From assembly GCA_913019905.1 (NCBI GenBank), contig CAJVZD010000011.1, positions 62,001 to 126,000 on the forward strand: DNA of 64,000 nucleotides. The letters run 5' to 3'. The position numbers and the translations under genes were made by a program. A model generated the notes under the pieces. It ran no database searches. It was given only the letters and a program-made list of their open reading frames with translations, and was not told where the DNA came from. Below, piece by piece: positions 9,121 to 19,200 of the stretch (position 1 is the stretch's first letter; each line of letters opens with the position of its first letter). This stretch comes from an uncultured Cellvibrionales bacterium. GTDB taxonomy: Bacteria > Pseudomonadota > Gammaproteobacteria > Pseudomonadales > Dasaniaceae.

Positions 9121-10077
9121 ATGACTGAATCAACCTTCGGATATAGGACAACAGCACTGGAAGCGGTGGCTAATATCGACCTGAACAACAAGAACGCCAT
9201 TGTCACCGGTGGATATTCAGGGATAGGCTACGAGACCACAAAGGCATTAGCCACAGCAGGCGCGCAAGTCACGATCGCCTGCCGTGATCTCGACAGGGCA
9301 ACAAAAATAGCAGCGGAAATCAACGAATTAATTGGTAGTGAGCGCGTTGAGGCAGCCCAACTCGACCTGAGTTCTCTGGCGAGCGTAAGAGCGTTTGCGG
9401 ACAGCTATCTAAATACACATCAATCCCTGCATATCCTCATAAACAATGCCGCAGTGATGGCCTGTCCGCAGGACAAAACGAGGGACGGATTTGAGTCACA
9501 GTTCGGCACCAATCATCTGGCACATTTCGCCTTAACTACCGATCTGATTCCTGCGTTAGAACGTGCGGGAAATGCGCGGGTTGTGTGCCTCAGCTCGACC
9601 GGGCATTTTCTTAGCCCCGTGGTCTTTGAAGACATCGGGTTTGAAAACAGAGATTACGAACCTTGGTCCTCTTACGGACAATCGAAAACCGCCTGCGCAT
9701 TGATGGCAGTTGGCATTCAAGACCGCTACCATACGAAGGGCATAGAAGCGTTTTCCGTCCATCCAGGAGGCATTATGACGACTTTACAGCGTCACATGAG
9801 CAAGGAAGATATAAACTCGCGGGGCTGGGTAGATGAGGAAGGAAACGTAAATGAAAGGTTCAAAACCGTAGAACAGGGAGCATCGACCTCCGTCTGGGCA
9901 GCTACTTCTCCAGACTTGGCAGGTAGAGGCGGACGTTATCTGGAAGATTGCAAAGAAGCTGATGTCCACAGCCGATTACCGGAGTCGCGGACAGGCGTAA
10001 TGCAATATGCTCTCGATAAAGAAAATTCCGATAGATTGTGGGACCTAAGTCTTGAGCTGGTCAACGGTGTCGCATAG
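9121..10077 (+). CDS. Short-chain dehydrogenase/reductase (SDR)
   Basis: NAD(P)-dependent oxidoreductase of the classical/retinol-dehydrogenase-like SDR group, 318 residues. Seen: cofactor loop TGGYSGIGYET (about 34-44), NNAAVM, catalytic Ser in CLSSTG and the YGQSK dyad (Tyr/Lys). It likely interconverts an alcohol and a ketone or aldehyde. The gene follows a MerR-type promoter and is divergent from the merR-like gene. The weak ribosome site AAGCGAG precedes the ATG. Substrate unknown; a hydrophobic or xenobiotic carbonyl would fit the surrounding P450 and acyl-CoA genes (inference). Confidence 0.92.
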   Translation: MTESTFGYRTTALEAVANIDLNNKNAIVTGGYSGIGYETTKALATAGAQVTIACRDLDRATKIAAEINELIGSERVEAAQLDLSSLASVRAFADSYLNTHQSLHILINNAAVMACPQDKTRDGFESQFGTNHLAHFALTTDLIPALERAGNARVVCLSSTGHFLSPVVFEDIGFENRDYEPWSSYGQSKTACALMAVGIQDRYHTKGIEAFSVHPGGIMTTLQRHMSKEDINSRGWVDEEGNVNERFKTVEQGASTSVWAATSPDLAGRGGRYLEDCKEADVHSRLPESRTGVMQYALDKENSDRLWDLSLELVNGVA

Positions 10078-10100
10078 GGATTCATCAAAGAATCGACAAA

Positions 10101-10130
10101 AAGAATCGAAGTTTGTGTGACTCGATTCTT
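10101..10130. terminator. Hairpin after SDR gene, possible terminator
   Basis: Inverted repeat AAGAATCGA / TCGATTCTT with a 12-base loop just past the SDR stop. It is followed only by a mixed CGGCTTTGTT run, so Rho-independent termination is uncertain. Confidence 0.4.
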
Positions 10131-10794
10131 CGGCTTTGTTACCTAAAACGTAACGAGGCCGTAAACCACTCCTGACCACCGCAGCGGTTCGGCTGTACCT
10201 AACAAGTTGTCAAAGCCTAGACAAACGACATGCCTCTTCATCTTTGATGTCGCCACCTATCTCTTCATATTTAATATCGCCTCATCATGTTTGCTGTCGC
10301 ATTAATTACAGATAAAAAGTGGCAAACTCGTCGCGAATAAATCGCTCCGGCCCTCCCTGAAGGGGCAAATCATTATCGAGAAAAAAGCTTGTGGTTTGAG
10401 ACGTTCACCCGCCAAAAAAAATTCACAACTCAAAGCAAAGTATCTGATCAAACTCACTTGAAAAGCTCACAACAGACTTACTCCAATATTCAACTCATAA
10501 ATTTTTCAATTTGTAAATCAGAAACGCATCTCTCCTCCACCAATCATTTCCGGCGATGGACTAGCGTGACAGTCGGGTATAAAGTTATGGTCGAGCTGTT
10601 AATTGCTGGCATCGGTTAAAAAATTACTGGAAAAGCACCTGTACCACTACAAAGAATCGAGCTAACCGTTATTTGTGCGTTGGGGAATACGCCAGACCCA
10701 GACAGTCTTAACTTTATTTAATGAATAATTCGCAACCTTAGACACATTAGAAGAAAAAAATTAAGAATTAATTATATTTAATGAGGATCTAAAC
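10131..10794. other. Gene-poor gap with three degenerate 20-bp repeats
   Basis: No convincing gene: a 76-codon open frame has no ribosome site or recognisable features. Three similar 20-bp units starting CTCTTCAT or CTCATCAT and ending TCGC lie at 10234-10253, 10261-10280 and 10281-10300. The promoter of the P450 gene must lie in the AT-rich last 150 bp, but I cannot place it confidently. Confidence 0.5.
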
Positions 10795-11958
10795 ATGTCT
10801 GAAGCAGCAATAGACGCTTATCAAATGTATCGCCATTTACGACACTCTAATCCAGTCAGCAAAGAACCAGACGGTCCCTGGCAAGTAGCCTGTTACGAAG
10901 ACGTGCGTACAGTCCTGCGAGACCAAAAAGCCTTCTCCTCTGATGTCGCTCAACGCGCTCCCGACGACAAGCGCGCACCCAGCATGCTATTCAGCGACCC
11001 GCCGGTGCATAGTCGATTACGTAAATTAGTTAGCCGAGCATTTTCTCCCAATCGTATTGCCACACAGCGCGAACCGATCGCTCAGCGCTGCGAACAACTT
11101 ATGACGGAGATGGCGAAGCACGATCAAATCGACCTTATTTCAGCCCTGGCGGCGCCGCTGCCAGTAACCGTTATCGCCGCAATGTTAGGTGTAGAAGATG
11201 GTAACATGAACAAATTCAAATATTGGTCTGACGCTATCTTTGGTAATATTGGTGACATTTTGTTCGCTCAACCGACACCGGAAGTCGAAGAAGCAAGCGC
11301 CGAAATGAACGCTTATTTCACACAAAAAATCGAAGAACTGCGCAAACATCCACAGGACCACTTACTCGGAAATTTAATAGAAACGGAAACCGAAGACGGA
11401 AAACTCAGTAACGAGGAATTATTAAGTTTCTGTGCGTTGTTACTCATCGCGGGTAATGAAACCACAACCGGTCTAATATTGGGCAGCGTGCGCGTTTTTC
11501 ATGAAATGCCTGAGACATTCGACCAACTGAAAGCGAACCCCGATTTGATTCCCACCTTTATCGAAGAGACGCTGCGCTTTTATTCACCGTTCTCTATGAC
11601 TGTACGCAGAGCGACTTGCGACGTCGAACTCGGCGGTCAATTGATAAAGGCGGGAGAATTAGTTTTACCGCTGATGGCCTCTGCAAACCGAGATGAAACT
11701 ATATTTACTAACCCAGATGAGTTTATCATCGATCGCAGTCCAAACCCGCATTTGGGTTTCGGTTCGGGAATACATAATTGTTTGGGAGCTGCACTAGCAC
11801 GCTTGGAAGGTGAAATAGCAGTACGCGGTTTTATCAAACATTTTGACAGCATATCGATTGAGACACATGATCCGGTTACCTTGAGCCAATTCGGCGGGCC
11901 AGATAGCCTGCTGATTAATTTGAACAGAGCGAACAGCCAGGAAATCCTACCCTGTTAA
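10795..11958 (+). CDS. Cytochrome P450
   Basis: Soluble bacterial class-I cytochrome P450, 387 residues, a heme monooxygenase needing a ferredoxin and ferredoxin reductase not encoded nearby. The I-helix oxygen-activation motif AGNETT is at 219-224, the ExxR motif EETLR ends at Arg261, and the heme loop GFGSGIHNCLG has its thiolate Cys at 329. A good GAGGAT ribosome site precedes the ATG. The sequence style suggests hydroxylation of a terpenoid, steroid or fatty acid, but the substrate is not deducible. It is convergent with the VOC gene. Confidence 0.96.
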   Translation: MSEAAIDAYQMYRHLRHSNPVSKEPDGPWQVACYEDVRTVLRDQKAFSSDVAQRAPDDKRAPSMLFSDPPVHSRLRKLVSRAFSPNRIATQREPIAQRCEQLMTEMAKHDQIDLISALAAPLPVTVIAAMLGVEDGNMNKFKYWSDAIFGNIGDILFAQPTPEVEEASAEMNAYFTQKIEELRKHPQDHLLGNLIETETEDGKLSNEELLSFCALLLIAGNETTTGLILGSVRVFHEMPETFDQLKANPDLIPTFIEETLRFYSPFSMTVRRATCDVELGGQLIKAGELVLPLMASANRDETIFTNPDEFIIDRSPNPHLGFGSGIHNCLGAALARLEGEIAVRGFIKHFDSISIETHDPVTLSQFGGPDSLLINLNRANSQEILPC

Positions 11959-12064
11959 CGGCAACCGTGTCTAACGAGTAACATCCATTGTCTTTTAGCG
12001 TGATTTTTATTCGATAAGCAAAGTCGCGAAGTCTGGCGCAAAATCCAAAGATTATCATGTCATT

Positions 12065-12094
12065 GAATCATTCTCTCTATCGAGAAAATGATTC
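12065..12094. terminator. Hairpin between convergent genes
   Basis: Near-perfect inverted repeat GAATCATTCTCTC / GAGAAAATGATTC with a 4-base loop, between the P450 and VOC genes. There is no clear T-tract; it may be a terminator or mRNA end stabiliser. Confidence 0.45.
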
Positions 12095-12137
12095 GATTAG
12101 GCTATCGAACAAGCTATCGCACAAACCATCGCTACAA

Positions 12138-12506
12138 TTAACCCATGTGGTAAAAACACACCTTATTACCGTCTAGATCTCTAAAATACGCGCCGCAAAA
12201 TGTTGGCATGCGATCACCTGGAGGGCCCTCGCAGGTCGCTCCCAAGGAAATTGCCTTTTGATACATTTTATCGACATTCTCTTTTGAGCCTGTGGGAATA
12301 GCAATCATGTTACCATTGCCCGGTGTCGGATCATTTTCATCATAGGGAACACACACTGCCAACATCGGACTTCCCATATTTTCACCAATAAAGGCAATTC
12401 GGTCCATGCTCATCAGCAACTTGCCGCCCAAATCTTCGAGTAAGTCAGTGTAAAAAGATTTTGCTCTTTCCATATCATTGACACCTAACGTGACGTATCC
12501 GATCAT
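12138..12506 (-). CDS. VOC (glyoxalase/bleomycin-resistance fold) protein
   Basis: 122-residue single-domain vicinal oxygen chelate protein. It starts MIGYVTLGVNDMERAKSFY, the typical first beta-alpha unit, and ends FRDLDGNKVCFYH, the typical last metal-site strand. Such proteins bind a divalent metal and act as glyoxalases, dioxygenases or binding proteins; the role here cannot be told. A strong AGAGGAAG precedes the ATG. It stands alone. Confidence 0.9.
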   Translation of the reverse strand: MIGYVTLGVNDMERAKSFYTDLLEDLGGKLLMSMDRIAFIGENMGSPMLAVCVPYDENDPTPGNGNMIAIPTGSKENVDKMYQKAISLGATCEGPPGDRMPTFCGAYFRDLDGNKVCFYHMG

Positions 12507-12917
12507 TTTGCACTTCCTCTTTTATAGTTTATTGAATCGAAATAAAGTTCGAGAATGACTATACAACAAGACCGTCAGAACCACAGCAAAACACTTCGAA
12601 AATAACTCGAGAGAAACTTAACGCCTCAATCATGTAACTGAACAAAATGGGGCACCATCATTTACGGATCTTCCGATAAGCGTATAACTGCCACTGACAT
12701 GAATTTGTCAACCGAACCGTAATATCTGAACGACAGCCAATTCATTTCGTCGACGCTAATTCTCCGTCTTCCGCTGAGATGCTGGCCTCAACTGCTGAAA
12801 TACTGACTTCAATAAGCGCAGCATGATTTCGTTTAGTGGTCGGCTTAAAAAGCTTATTTGTTAGTACCCCCTATTGTCTGTTATTTTAGAAACAATCCTC
12901 AGCCAGAATTTTAAATC
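12507..12917. other. Intergenic region without recognised features
   Basis: 411 bp between the VOC start and the divergent NUDIX start. No coding signal, strong hairpin or repeat was found; it presumably contains both promoters. Confidence 0.5.
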
Positions 12918-13835
12918 ATGAATAGCCCTGACTCAAATAGCTCTGACTCAAACAACTCCGCGCCCAGTAACTCCATCTCTGGAAATTCTGCCGCGAATGA
13001 CTTTGATCCAGCGACTGTCGCGATCCGCTCTGCCGCAACGGTCATGCTGATAGACGATAGACCTGATTTACAGGTGTTGATGATGGAACGGCACGCAGCG
13101 ACCATTTTTGCGGGAGGTATGTGGGTATTTCCCGGCGGCTCGGTCGATGCAGAAGATAATTCAGAGGCTATCCACGCGATTGTCAAGGATAGAACTGACC
13201 ACGGCGCCAGTCAGTTATTGAATATTGAGAAAGGCGGACTAGCCTATTATATTGCCGCAATAAGAGAGAGTTTTGAGGAAGCAGGGATTCTATTGGCCAG
13301 GCATGAAAACGAAGGACATGCCCTGTCGTTTACCGATCAACAGCGTGCCGCTCGTTTCGAAAAGTACCGGGATCAAGTTAACGACGGCAGCGAAGATTTT
13401 ATCGATATCGTACGCCGGGAAGACTTGCTGCTGGATACCGCAGACATGCACTATATCGCGCGCTGGATTACGCCCGAAGGCCCTCCCCGGCGCTTTGATG
13501 CACGTTTTTTTATTGCCAGAATCCCAAAAGGTCAAATCCCTCTGCACGACAATCGTGAAACTGTTCATTCCGAGTGGATGAGCCCTACAGATATTTTGCA
13601 AAATTTTGACGATAAAAAAATGAACATCATGTCTCCGACATTAGCGATGGTAAGAGCATTGTCGAAGTTCAGTTCGACCGAACAAGTCATCGAATCCGCG
13701 CGGGCCAATCAAAGCGACCAGCGCGTCCGGGTTATCCCGGATACAGGAGAAATTGTATTGCCTGCCGACAAAGGATATGAATTAGCTGAAGAAACTATTG
13801 AATCGGGATGGATTCGTTTAAGGCCATTAACGTGA
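12918..13835 (+). CDS. NUDIX hydrolase, NUDT19-like
   Basis: 305-residue NUDIX hydrolase, hydrolysing a nucleoside diphosphate linked to another moiety; the NUDT19-like subgroup acts on CoA derivatives. The first about 30 residues are a Ser/Asn/Asp-rich low-complexity leader encoded by near-repeated codons. The fold then gives FPGG at 71-74 and the helix RESFEEAGILL at 116-126, which is the catalytic REXXEE core. The roughly 40-residue insertion between the Gly part and the helix of the box is typical of NUDT19-like proteins. A role in trimming acyl-CoA pools would match the gene neighbourhood (inference). Confidence 0.88.
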   Translation: MNSPDSNSSDSNNSAPSNSISGNSAANDFDPATVAIRSAATVMLIDDRPDLQVLMMERHAATIFAGGMWVFPGGSVDAEDNSEAIHAIVKDRTDHGASQLLNIEKGGLAYYIAAIRESFEEAGILLARHENEGHALSFTDQQRAARFEKYRDQVNDGSEDFIDIVRREDLLLDTADMHYIARWITPEGPPRRFDARFFIARIPKGQIPLHDNRETVHSEWMSPTDILQNFDDKKMNIMSPTLAMVRALSKFSSTEQVIESARANQSDQRVRVIPDTGEIVLPADKGYELAEETIESGWIRLRPLT

Positions 13836-14145
13836 ATATTTGAACTCGTAGAAACCCCGCTTTTCAACCTCCTTTTTAGTGAGAATTTTCTTAGGAATAT
13901 AGCTTTTACCCATAGACAAGGTGACCCGATTTGATCTCACTGCTCGACCGATCTACTTTAAAATCAATACGCAGTAACACACTACAGAGGTTTCTTTGAG
14001 TTTTGTCTTTCCATCGCCGATAAAACAAGCCAATTCAGCGCCCTGAAAGTTGCCTAAATGTAATTTAAGCCCCCTATTATCCGAGTGTGAAAGTAGGGTA
14101 TATTAGCGGGCTGTAAACAAAATCATTAATCACAGGGGTAAAACC
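13836..14145. other. Intergenic region upstream of monooxygenase fusion gene
   Basis: 310 bp without a supported gene. The downstream gene has only a weak GGGGTAAA ribosome site; no promoter could be placed with confidence. Confidence 0.45.
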
Positions 14146-16086
14146 ATGATTTCTACGACTAAGGCTGGTGCTGCAGCATTATTTTGCTCCCTCATTTTTG
14201 CCGGCCAGGCGGTGGCTAACGTTGATAGAGCCGACGACTTTATGCTACTGGATCATACGGGAAAAGCTCAAAAACTTTATTATGAAAAAGACGCAAAAGC
14301 CATTGTTCTGGTGGCGCACAGCAATAGCTGTGACATAGCCGCGGCTGATAGCGCCGCAGTTAACTCGCTACAGCAAGATTACTCGGATAAAGGCGTAAAA
14401 GTCTTAATGATCAATTCTGACCAAAAAGGAACTCGCGACGCGATAGCCGCCAATGTTAAGAAAACAGGACTTAACATTCCCGTATTACAAGACACTGCAC
14501 AAATTATTGGTTCGTCGCTAGAGTTAAAGAATGCCGGCGAAGTCTTAGTTATTGAGCCCAACACTAGAAAAATTGTCTATCGTGGAGGCGGCGGCACAGC
14601 AGTACGCGACACCGTAGATTCATTGATTGCGGGGACAGACGTTAAAGTAGCCTCAACAAAATCTAACGGCTGTGCAATTAACTACCCTCACACAGAAACA
14701 GCAAAAAACATCTCTTACACCGACGATATTGCCCCCATCCTGGTTGACAATTGTACCGCCTGCCATACCGAAGGTGGTATCGCTCCCTGGGCAATGACAG
14801 AATACTCGATGATTAAGGGTTTTGCTCCCATGATCCGTGAAGTTATCCGCACCAAGCGTATGCCTCCATGGCACGCAGATCCAGATACGGGCGTGTGGGA
14901 ACATGATGCAAGTATTTCCAACGAAGATACACAGACACTAATTGCCTGGATTGAAGCCGGCGCTGAACGTGGTCAGGGCACAGATCCACTGTTGAAGGTG
15001 AAGCCATTAGAAACTCGCTGGACTTTGGGTGAACCGGACTTAATTCTCGAAGTACCTGCCTACGACATTCCTGCAACCGGAATTGTCGAATATCAATTTC
15101 CCGTACTGGAAAACCCCTTGGGTAAAGATGTCTGGGTCAAAGCCGCAACTATCATTCCTGGCGATGGCCGTGTTGTTCACCATGTACTGATGGGATCCGG
15201 CCCCGCGCCCGAAGAAAATGGGGGCAGCCTGGAATCCGTTTTCGACAATTACATCATGGGTTACGCAGTCGGCAACGAATCAGCTAATTTACCTGAAGGT
15301 ACCGGCGTCTTTGTTCCAGCCGACGAAGCCTTCTTGCTACAGATGCACTACACACCGATCGGCCTTGCAACCACCGACAAAACACGCGTTGGTCTATATT
15401 TTGCGGATGAAGTTCCAGCCAACTTTTTACGTACACATGTGATCGTGGATCCGACGATCAAAATTAAACCGAATTCGGCAGAACATGAAGAGAATGCGTA
15501 TTTCACCTTTAGCGATGACGCCACTCTGTACTCGGTAACCGCGCATGCGCACTACCGTGGACGCAGTGCCAATTACACCGTGGAATACCCCAACGGGGAA
15601 TCAGAGGTGGTTTTGTCAGTTCCGAATTATGACTTTAACTGGCAGCGCACCTATACGTTTACTGAGCCACTACAAATACCTAAAGGCAGTAAAATGGTTT
15701 ACAGCTCGACTTACGATAATTCTGTTAACAATGCTAAAAATCCTGACGCTAGCCGCACCGTTCCCTGGGGAGAACAGTCTCATGATGAAATGCTTTACGG
15801 CAGCATGAGCTTTGAATGGAACGATGAAACATCTAGCAAACCGATCTATACGAAAGAAGATACACGTGCTGCGCAGATGATAGGCTTTATGGACAACGAC
15901 ATGGACGGATTGTTAATGCTAGAGGAACTACCAGAAAGCTTCGCCAAGCAGCTATCGCCCATGTGGGGGCTTCTCGATGCGAACCAAGACGGCGGCCTCA
16001 ACATCGCGGAACTTAAGCCATTGTTAGCACAAATGGATAAAGCACGTAAAGCACGCAAGGCGAAGAGAGTCGCCAGTATTCAGTAA
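14146..16086 (+). CDS. Redoxin-cytochrome c-copper monooxygenase-EF-hand fusion
   Basis: 646-residue exported protein with a signal peptide (about 1-24, cleavage after AVA). Residues 28-165 are a peroxiredoxin/thioredoxin-like domain without a CxxC pair. A cytochrome c heme site CTACH is at 203-207, followed by KRMPPWH. The region about 290-565 matches the copper type II ascorbate-dependent monooxygenase fold (peptidylglycine and dopamine hydroxylase relatives). Its expected copper ligands are all visible: His345/His346 (HHVLM), His401 (QMHYTP), His467/His469 (HAH) and Met549 (DEML). Two EF-hand loops at 583-594 and 611-622 close the protein. It probably hydroxylates a substrate in the periplasm, with the heme domain feeding electrons (inference). 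A strong terminator follows. Confidence 0.88.
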   Translation: MISTTKAGAAALFCSLIFAGQAVANVDRADDFMLLDHTGKAQKLYYEKDAKAIVLVAHSNSCDIAAADSAAVNSLQQDYSDKGVKVLMINSDQKGTRDAIAANVKKTGLNIPVLQDTAQIIGSSLELKNAGEVLVIEPNTRKIVYRGGGGTAVRDTVDSLIAGTDVKVASTKSNGCAINYPHTETAKNISYTDDIAPILVDNCTACHTEGGIAPWAMTEYSMIKGFAPMIREVIRTKRMPPWHADPDTGVWEHDASISNEDTQTLIAWIEAGAERGQGTDPLLKVKPLETRWTLGEPDLILEVPAYDIPATGIVEYQFPVLENPLGKDVWVKAATIIPGDGRVVHHVLMGSGPAPEENGGSLESVFDNYIMGYAVGNESANLPEGTGVFVPADEAFLLQMHYTPIGLATTDKTRVGLYFADEVPANFLRTHVIVDPTIKIKPNSAEHEENAYFTFSDDATLYSVTAHAHYRGRSANYTVEYPNGESEVVLSVPNYDFNWQRTYTFTEPLQIPKGSKMVYSSTYDNSVNNAKNPDASRTVPWGEQSHDEMLYGSMSFEWNDETSSKPIYTKEDTRAAQMIGFMDNDMDGLLMLEELPESFAKQLSPMWGLLDANQDGGLNIAELKPLLAQMDKARKARKAKRVASIQ

Positions 16087-16133
16087 AATTAACAATTCGG
16101 GAAAGCAGCCAGTTCGGTGCTAATTCCCACAAT

Positions 16134-16169
16134 AAAAGCCAGCCCGATTAATCAGGCTGGCTTTTTTTT
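16134..16169. terminator. Strong Rho-independent terminator
   Basis: Stem AAGCCAGCC / GGCTGGCTT with a 10-base loop and eight T residues, directly after the monooxygenase fusion gene. The A-run on the other side may also let it work for the convergent kinase gene. Confidence 0.93.
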
Positions 16170-16281
16170 GCATATCAATCACCATGCGGGCCCCAATTCA
16201 GGAAATTACCAGAAAAGAGTGAGCAATGGCCTTTGCACAATTGATGGTTCAGATTACTAATGGTGGTTAATCTGACACGCT

Positions 16282-19200
16282 CTAAACAGGCTCAATATAC
16301 TCAGATAAGCTGCCTCTCAAACTATCAAGCCTGACCGGTTTTTCTAAAAAGTCGTTCATACCCGATTCGACGCAATGGGCCTTGTCTGTATCCATTAAAT
16401 TAGCGGAGACTGCAATAATGGGGATATCACGAAAACTCGCAACGCCCCCACGAATAACTTCAGCACAGGTAAATCCATCCATGACGGGCATCTGCAAGTC
16501 CATTAAGATTAACGACGATTGTTCTTCGCCCAAAATCTCTAACGCTTCCTGACCGTGATTGGCGACAATACTGGTGTAACCCAGTCTCTTCAACATTTTC
16601 GTCATCATCTTCTGATTGACCACGTTATCTTCTACTATCAGAATCGGAAGTTCCGCTGAAGCAAGATATTGGGCCTGTTCTTTATCCGGTAAGCTCCCTG
16701 TTTGCAAAGGTATGCTGACCGTAAAGCAACTTCCTCGCCCTACTTTCGATATTTGCGAGATGCTGCCGCCTAACGCTTCCGTCAGATTATTACAAATTGA
16801 CAGACCAATCCCCAGACCACCGAAGCGGCGTTGAAATCCTCCTTCCGACTGCGTGAATTCGTCAAAAATTTTTGACAAATCTTCCCTCCCAATACCAATG
16901 CCGCTGTCCTCAATGGCGCATTGCAGTAGCCCACTCGTTTGGTCCCATCCGATACTTAAAGACACAAATCCACGTTCCGTAAATTTAATGGCGTTATCAA
17001 GTAGTTTCGACAAAATAATCTCAAGCTTCAGTTCGTCGACTAACAGCCATTCCGGTACCGTTTCATCTCTATTCCAATGTAGTTGCAGTTGTTTCTGTTC
17101 ACACTGTGCCTGGTAACGGGTGAAGAGTTTCTCAAACAATACCGAAACGGAAACATTGTGCGAATTGACCTTAAGGGCCCCCGATTGAATTTCAGTATGT
17201 GTTAAGACGTCATTGACCAAAGACATCATCTCGGATGCCCCGTTTTGTACGATTGCTAACGATGATTCAATGCCCTCATCCGAGTGCGAGCGAGCAAATT
17301 GAAGCCCACCCATAATAGTATTCATCGGTGTTCTTAACTCGTGGCTTATGGCCGATAGAAAATGCTGCTTCACCTTTAGACTTTGCCTCAAATCGTCATT
17401 GGCTACCTTAAGCTCGTCGTAGAGTGTCGCATTTTCAATAGATGTTGCCGCTTGAGACAGCAAAACATTCAAAAGATCTACCCGTTCAAGAGTAAATACA
17501 CCGGCTGTTAGATTGTTTTCAAGAACAAGTAAACCTGCTAATTTATTGTGATGAATAACCGGTACGCAGAGTATGGACCGCGGTGTCGCTTTCTTAAAAT
17601 AGGGGTCTTGAGAAAACTGGTTTGCCTGATTAGCCGTCTCTTCCAGGACCAATGGCTTAAGCGTTCGTTCCACATAGCGGATAATGGAGAGAGGAAGGTA
17701 GTCCTGAATTTCAGCTTTGTTAGAGTCCAATCTAGTGGATTCAAGTACCACTGTTTCGATTTGATTCACATCTCCAGTCGCCTCAATACTTAATTGGCCT
17801 TTGTTGTTCAGAATCAGAATTGCTTTTTGAGCACCCGAATTTTCAAGAATCAGTTTCAACAAGGACTTAAGTAACTGCGGTAATAGCATCTCTCCTGAAA
17901 TTACGTTGGATGCTTTTATCACAGTAGACAAATCCATCTTTCTTCCGAGGTCTAAGTTCGACGGATCATTTTCCGACACTGAGCTGAGCTGGGATTCAGG
18001 CTCACGGTTGTTACGAGAAAGCGGTCTAATAAGGTCAGGATATTTCTCCTTCAACTCCGTTACTTTTGCCTTAGCGCCCCACAGCTCGTACATATAAAGC
18101 GCTTCTGTAAAATAGACTCGAGACAGATTTTCCTTATCATGCTCTAACCAGAATATTGCCAGGCGTTCATTGGCAAACGCTGAAATATGCAGGAAATTAT
18201 TTTCCCGAGCTGAAACTATCGCCTTTTCGTAGTATTCAACGGCATCCCACTTCTCTCCGTTTCCGCAGGCCAGTTCTGCTTTTAACAAATAATACTGATG
18301 CTCGAAATTTTGCGGACAGGCATCCATATAGCCTTGTATTTTTGCACAATTATCAGTAATTTTTTTGCTACGCCGCTGCTCGGGCCGGGTACTATTTACC
18401 GCAATCAAGGCCAAGGTGTAGTAAAAAAGGAAACTGATTGAACAATAAATATTGGGTAAATTTACGAAAACGGGTTCTGCATCCTCCGAACAATTCAGCG
18501 CTTCAGCAAATTTGCCTTCGAATACCAGCAACATGACTTTTATCGGCATTATCCAAATCAAGGTAACATCACTTTTGTCTGGCAACTTTCTCCAATACTC
18601 ATGTTCGCTAAACTGTTCATCATTCAGGTCAGACAAACTCGAAGTTTTGCCCTCCAAAGCCAACATAACCTGACGGTAAAATGGAAATAAGGTGTCTCTA
18701 TGTGTGTAGTAAACCTCGTCCGCCAGTGCTCGTTGGTTTGAATAGATTTTCTTGAGCTCAGGCATGGCATAGCCGGCCAACATAGCGGTGATCGTCGTAT
18801 TGGCGGTACAAAAACCTGCTTCGACTAAATCACCTGTTTCTACTCCACAAGCATAGGCTTTTTGGAAGAGATCTACACTACCGCGTACAGGGCTACCAAA
18901 GTGATACAATTGCACCGCGTGCATAAACAACAATTTACTCTTAAACCGGCCTGCGTTTAATCGTTTGTTTACGCTAATGGCGGTCTCGCCAAGCTCAAAA
19001 GCTATTCGGCAGTAATTCTTTTTTTTACTTAAGTAAGCGGCAAAATGAACAAAAGCAGATGGAGAAGAGTCTGTAATTCCGACGGATTCCGACAGCCGAA
19101 GCGCACGGTAGCTTAATAAATTCGCTATATCCATTCGCTGAATCTGAATCAAGGGAAGATAAGCAAAGACCATCAAATCGATAATGGTTTTTTTCTCTAA

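Noticed and set aside
10389-10619. 76-codon frame in the gap before the P450 gene
   Set aside because: No ribosome site, no domain and an ordinary random composition.
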